From NCBI GenBank assembly GCA_003553165.1, contig PUOZ01000305.1, forward strand, positions 1 through 8,064: a stretch of DNA of 8,064 nucleotides, read 5' to 3'. Numbering within the stretch: position 1 is the stretch's first letter; every line of letters begins with the position of its first letter. The translations under genes were made by a program, and so were the position numbers. The stretch is from Thioalkalivibrio sp. (GTDB lineage: Bacteria > Pseudomonadota > Gammaproteobacteria > Ectothiorhodospirales > Ectothiorhodospiraceae). The notes below the pieces were generated by a model that saw only the letters and a list, made by a program, of their open reading frames with translations, was not told where the DNA came from and ran no database searches. Of the stretch, positions 5,890 to 8,064 are shown piece after piece.

Positions 5890-8064
5890 GGCGTTTCCCC
5901 TGGGGCCTGCTGGGCATGGTGGTCCTGTTCCTGCTGCTGCTGGCCTCACTGGTGGTCATGGGCGACGCCGCACAGAACTCCGACCGCTTCGAGCGGCTGT
6001 TCCTCTGGCTGCTGGCCTTTCATGGCCTGGTGCTGGTGGTGCTGGGTACGCTGATCATCTATCAGCTCTCCCGCCTGATCGTCCAGAACCGGGACGGCGT
6101 GCCCGGCAGCCGGCTGACACTGCGCCTGGTCTTCGGTTTCATGCTCGTCGCGGTGCTGCCGGCGACGGTGGTCTACTACTTCTCCTTCAAGTTTCTGAAC
6201 GAGGGCGTGGACTCCTGGTTCGATGTGCGCGTCGACGGCGCCCTCGAGGACGCACTGGAGTTGTCGCGTTCGTCGCTGGACCTGCGGGTGCGGCAGCTGT
6301 CGCGGGAGACGCAGGCGATCATGCGCCAGCTGGAGGATATATCCGAGGCCCTGGTGCCGCTGGCGCTGAATGACGTCCGCGCCCAGCTGAACGCACAGGA
6401 ACTGACGCTGGTCGGCGCCAACAACCGCATCATCGCCTCCAGCACCGACAGCCCGATCCGCCGCCTGCCATCGCCGCCCGGTGCCGACATCCTGCTGCGC
6501 ATGAGCCCCGGGCAGCCCTTTACCCGGCTCGAGCCCCAGCCGGATGGCTCGCTGGTGATCCGCGTCGTCGCCACCGCCGGGGACCGTCGCCCGGGCGCGG
6601 ACAGTCGGATCCTGCAGGGAATCTATCCGGTGGATCCGCGCATGAGCGCACTGGCGGTCCGGGTCGAGGACGCGTTCGTCGACTATCGGGAATTCGCCTA
6701 CCTGCGGGGGCCGATCAAGCAGGGCTTCATTTTCACCATGTCCCTGGCCCTGGCCATCTCGCTGATGGCGGCGCTCTGGGCGGCCCTGCTGGTGGCGCGG
6801 CGCCTGGTGCGGCCGGTCACCGATCTCGCCGAGGGCACCCGGTTGGTGGCCTCGGGCGACTACAGCACGCGCCTGGCCGTGAGTCGGGACGACGAACTCG
6901 GATTTCTGGTGCGCTCCTTCAACGCGATGACCCGTACGCTGAGCGAGGCACGGCAGGAAGCGGAGCGGAGTCGGCGCCTGCTGGACGCGGAACGCGCCTA
7001 TCTCGAGAGTGTGCTGCAGCACCTGCGCTCCGGGGTGCTGGCCCTGGACGGCAGCCTGCGGCTGCGTACCGCCAACGATGCCGCGTGCCAGATCCTGGAG
7101 TGCGATCTGCGCGCCGGACACAACCGCTTCCCTTCTGAATTCGACGAGGACTGTCCGCTGGTGGCCCAGTTCTTCGATGCCATCAGCGACGCCCTGACCC
7201 GACGCGAAAAGGAGTGGTCGCGCGAAGTGGTGGTTTTCACGCGCAGCGGACGCAAGGTCCTGATGACCCGTGCGGTCTGGTTGCCCAACCCCGGCAACAA
7301 CCGCGGGCTGCATGCCATCGTGTTCGACGATATGACTGAGTTTCTGCGCGCCCAGCGTGATGCGGCCTGGGGCGAGGTCGCCCGGCGTCTGGCGCACGAG
7401 ATCAAGAATCCGCTGACGCCGATACAGCTGTCGGCGGAGCGGCTGTCGCGCCGGCTCGGCAAGACCCTCGAGGGGGCGGACCGGGAGATGCTCGACCGTG
7501 CCACTCAGACCATCGTGCAGCAGGTGGAGGCCATGAAGAAGCTGGTCAATGCCTTCCGCGACTATGCCCAGGCGCCGCGCCTCGCGCTTGCGCCGCTGGA
7601 CCTGAACGGTCTGCTGCGCGACGTCTGCGAACTCTATGACGGCGAAGGGCAGCCCGCACGGGTGGTGCTGGACCTCGCCCCCCGGGTGCCGACCATCCGC
7701 GCCGATGCGGGACGCCTGCGCCAGTTGATGCACAACCTGATCAAGAATGCCCTGGAGGCGGTGCAGGGACGGTCCGGCGGCGAGGTGCGCGTGTCCACCC
7801 GCAGTCTCGAGGACGACCACGGCCGCCGCGTGGAGCTTCGCGTCGCCGACAATGGACCCGGGATCCGCCAGGACTTCCTGGAACGCATCTTCGAGCCCTA
7901 TACGACGGACAAGCCGCGTGGCACCGGATTGGGCCTTGCGGTCGCGCAAAAGATCGTGGAGGAACATGGCGGTATGATTGAATGCCATAATCAGCCGGAA
8001 GGGGGCGCCGTGTTCGTGATCCGGATTCCGGTCAGTCACGGCGGTGACACCGGTGGTGTCGGAG
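5886..8064 (+). CDS. ntrY: NtrY-type membrane sensor histidine kinase, 3' end cut by window edge
   Basis: An inner-membrane two-component kinase; 726 codons are open to the edge, close to the usual NtrY length, so little is missing. Order: transmembrane segments at about 7-25, 39-61, 80-102 and 281-303; an extracytoplasmic sensor region (about 103-280) between the last two; HAMP linker (about 303-357, RRLVRPVTDLAEGT); PAS-like domain (about 372-480, SVLQHLRSGVLALD); dimerisation helix with phospho-acceptor His504 in RLAHEIKNPLTPIQLSAERL; then the ATPase domain with N box LMHNLIKNALEA (614-625), G1 DNGPGI (655-660), FEPYTTDK (669-676) and G2 GTGLGLA (679-685). All catalytic residues are intact. 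It begins ATG, overlapping the DUF4390 stop as ATGA. Known: NtrY kinases phosphorylate the sigma-54 activator NtrX and affect nitrogen and redox responses. The partner gene is expected just past the edge. The signal sensed here is unknown. Confidence 0.93.
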   Translation, partial: MRRFPWGLLGMVVLFLLLLASLVVMGDAAQNSDRFERLFLWLLAFHGLVLVVLGTLIIYQLSRLIVQNRDGVPGSRLTLRLVFGFMLVAVLPATVVYYFSFKFLNEGVDSWFDVRVDGALEDALELSRSSLDLRVRQLSRETQAIMRQLEDISEALVPLALNDVRAQLNAQELTLVGANNRIIASSTDSPIRRLPSPPGADILLRMSPGQPFTRLEPQPDGSLVIRVVATAGDRRPGADSRILQGIYPVDPRMSALAVRVEDAFVDYREFAYLRGPIKQGFIFTMSLALAISLMAALWAALLVARRLVRPVTDLAEGTRLVASGDYSTRLAVSRDDELGFLVRSFNAMTRTLSEARQEAERSRRLLDAERAYLESVLQHLRSGVLALDGSLRLRTANDAACQILECDLRAGHNRFPSEFDEDCPLVAQFFDAISDALTRREKEWSREVVVFTRSGRKVLMTRAVWLPNPGNNRGLHAIVFDDMTEFLRAQRDAAWGEVARRLAHEIKNPLTPIQLSAERLSRRLGKTLEGADREMLDRATQTIVQQVEAMKKLVNAFRDYAQAPRLALAPLDLNGLLRDVCELYDGEGQPARVVLDLAPRVPTIRADAGRLRQLMHNLIKNALEAVQGRSGGEVRVSTRSLEDDHGRRVELRVADNGPGIRQDFLERIFEPYTTDKPRGTGLGLAVAQKIVEEHGGMIECHNQPEGGAVFVIRIPVSHGGDTGGVG

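Noticed and set aside
5946..8039. A 697-codon open frame on the minus strand opposite the kinase gene
   Set aside because: Its translation is rich in Gln, His, Arg and Gly with no recognisable domain, while the plus strand encodes a full kinase with all motifs. Long antisense frames are expected in GC-rich genes with strong third-position bias.

Overview
The window is chromosomal housekeeping DNA from a GC-rich proteobacterium. The gene order (dprA, LysM protein, divergent def-fmt-rsmB-DUF4390-ntrY) and the protein sequences fit a gammaproteobacterium of the Chromatiales/Ectothiorhodospiraceae type best. A betaproteobacterium cannot be excluded, because much of this order is shared there. No mobile element, tRNA, rRNA, CRISPR array or foreign-looking segment is visible, and the six frames read through this stretch without a frameshift.

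Left part (1-2216, minus strand): a gene for a secreted LysM-domain protein resembling the type IV pilus secretin-associated protein TsaP is followed, with a 29-base overlap, by dprA. dprA encodes the DNA-processing protein that loads RecA on incoming single-stranded DNA. It runs off the left edge only a few codons from its expected end.

Middle (2217-2518): a 302-base divergent spacer, the only sizeable non-coding stretch. It must hold the promoters for both directions. Only one weak candidate -10 box is visible.

Right part (2519-8064, plus strand): a tightly packed operon. def (peptide deformylase) and fmt (methionyl-tRNA formyltransferase) respectively remove and add the formyl group of the initiator methionine. 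rsmB methylates 16S rRNA at C967. A small exported DUF4390 protein of unknown function follows, and then an NtrY-type membrane histidine kinase that is cut by the right edge, probably close to its end. Junctions are TGATG, GTGA, a 4-base gap and ATGA, so translational coupling through the operon is likely.

I found no clearly new biological system. The point most worth following is the conserved pairing of an uncharacterised exported DUF4390 protein with an NtrY-type kinase at the end of a translation-initiation operon.
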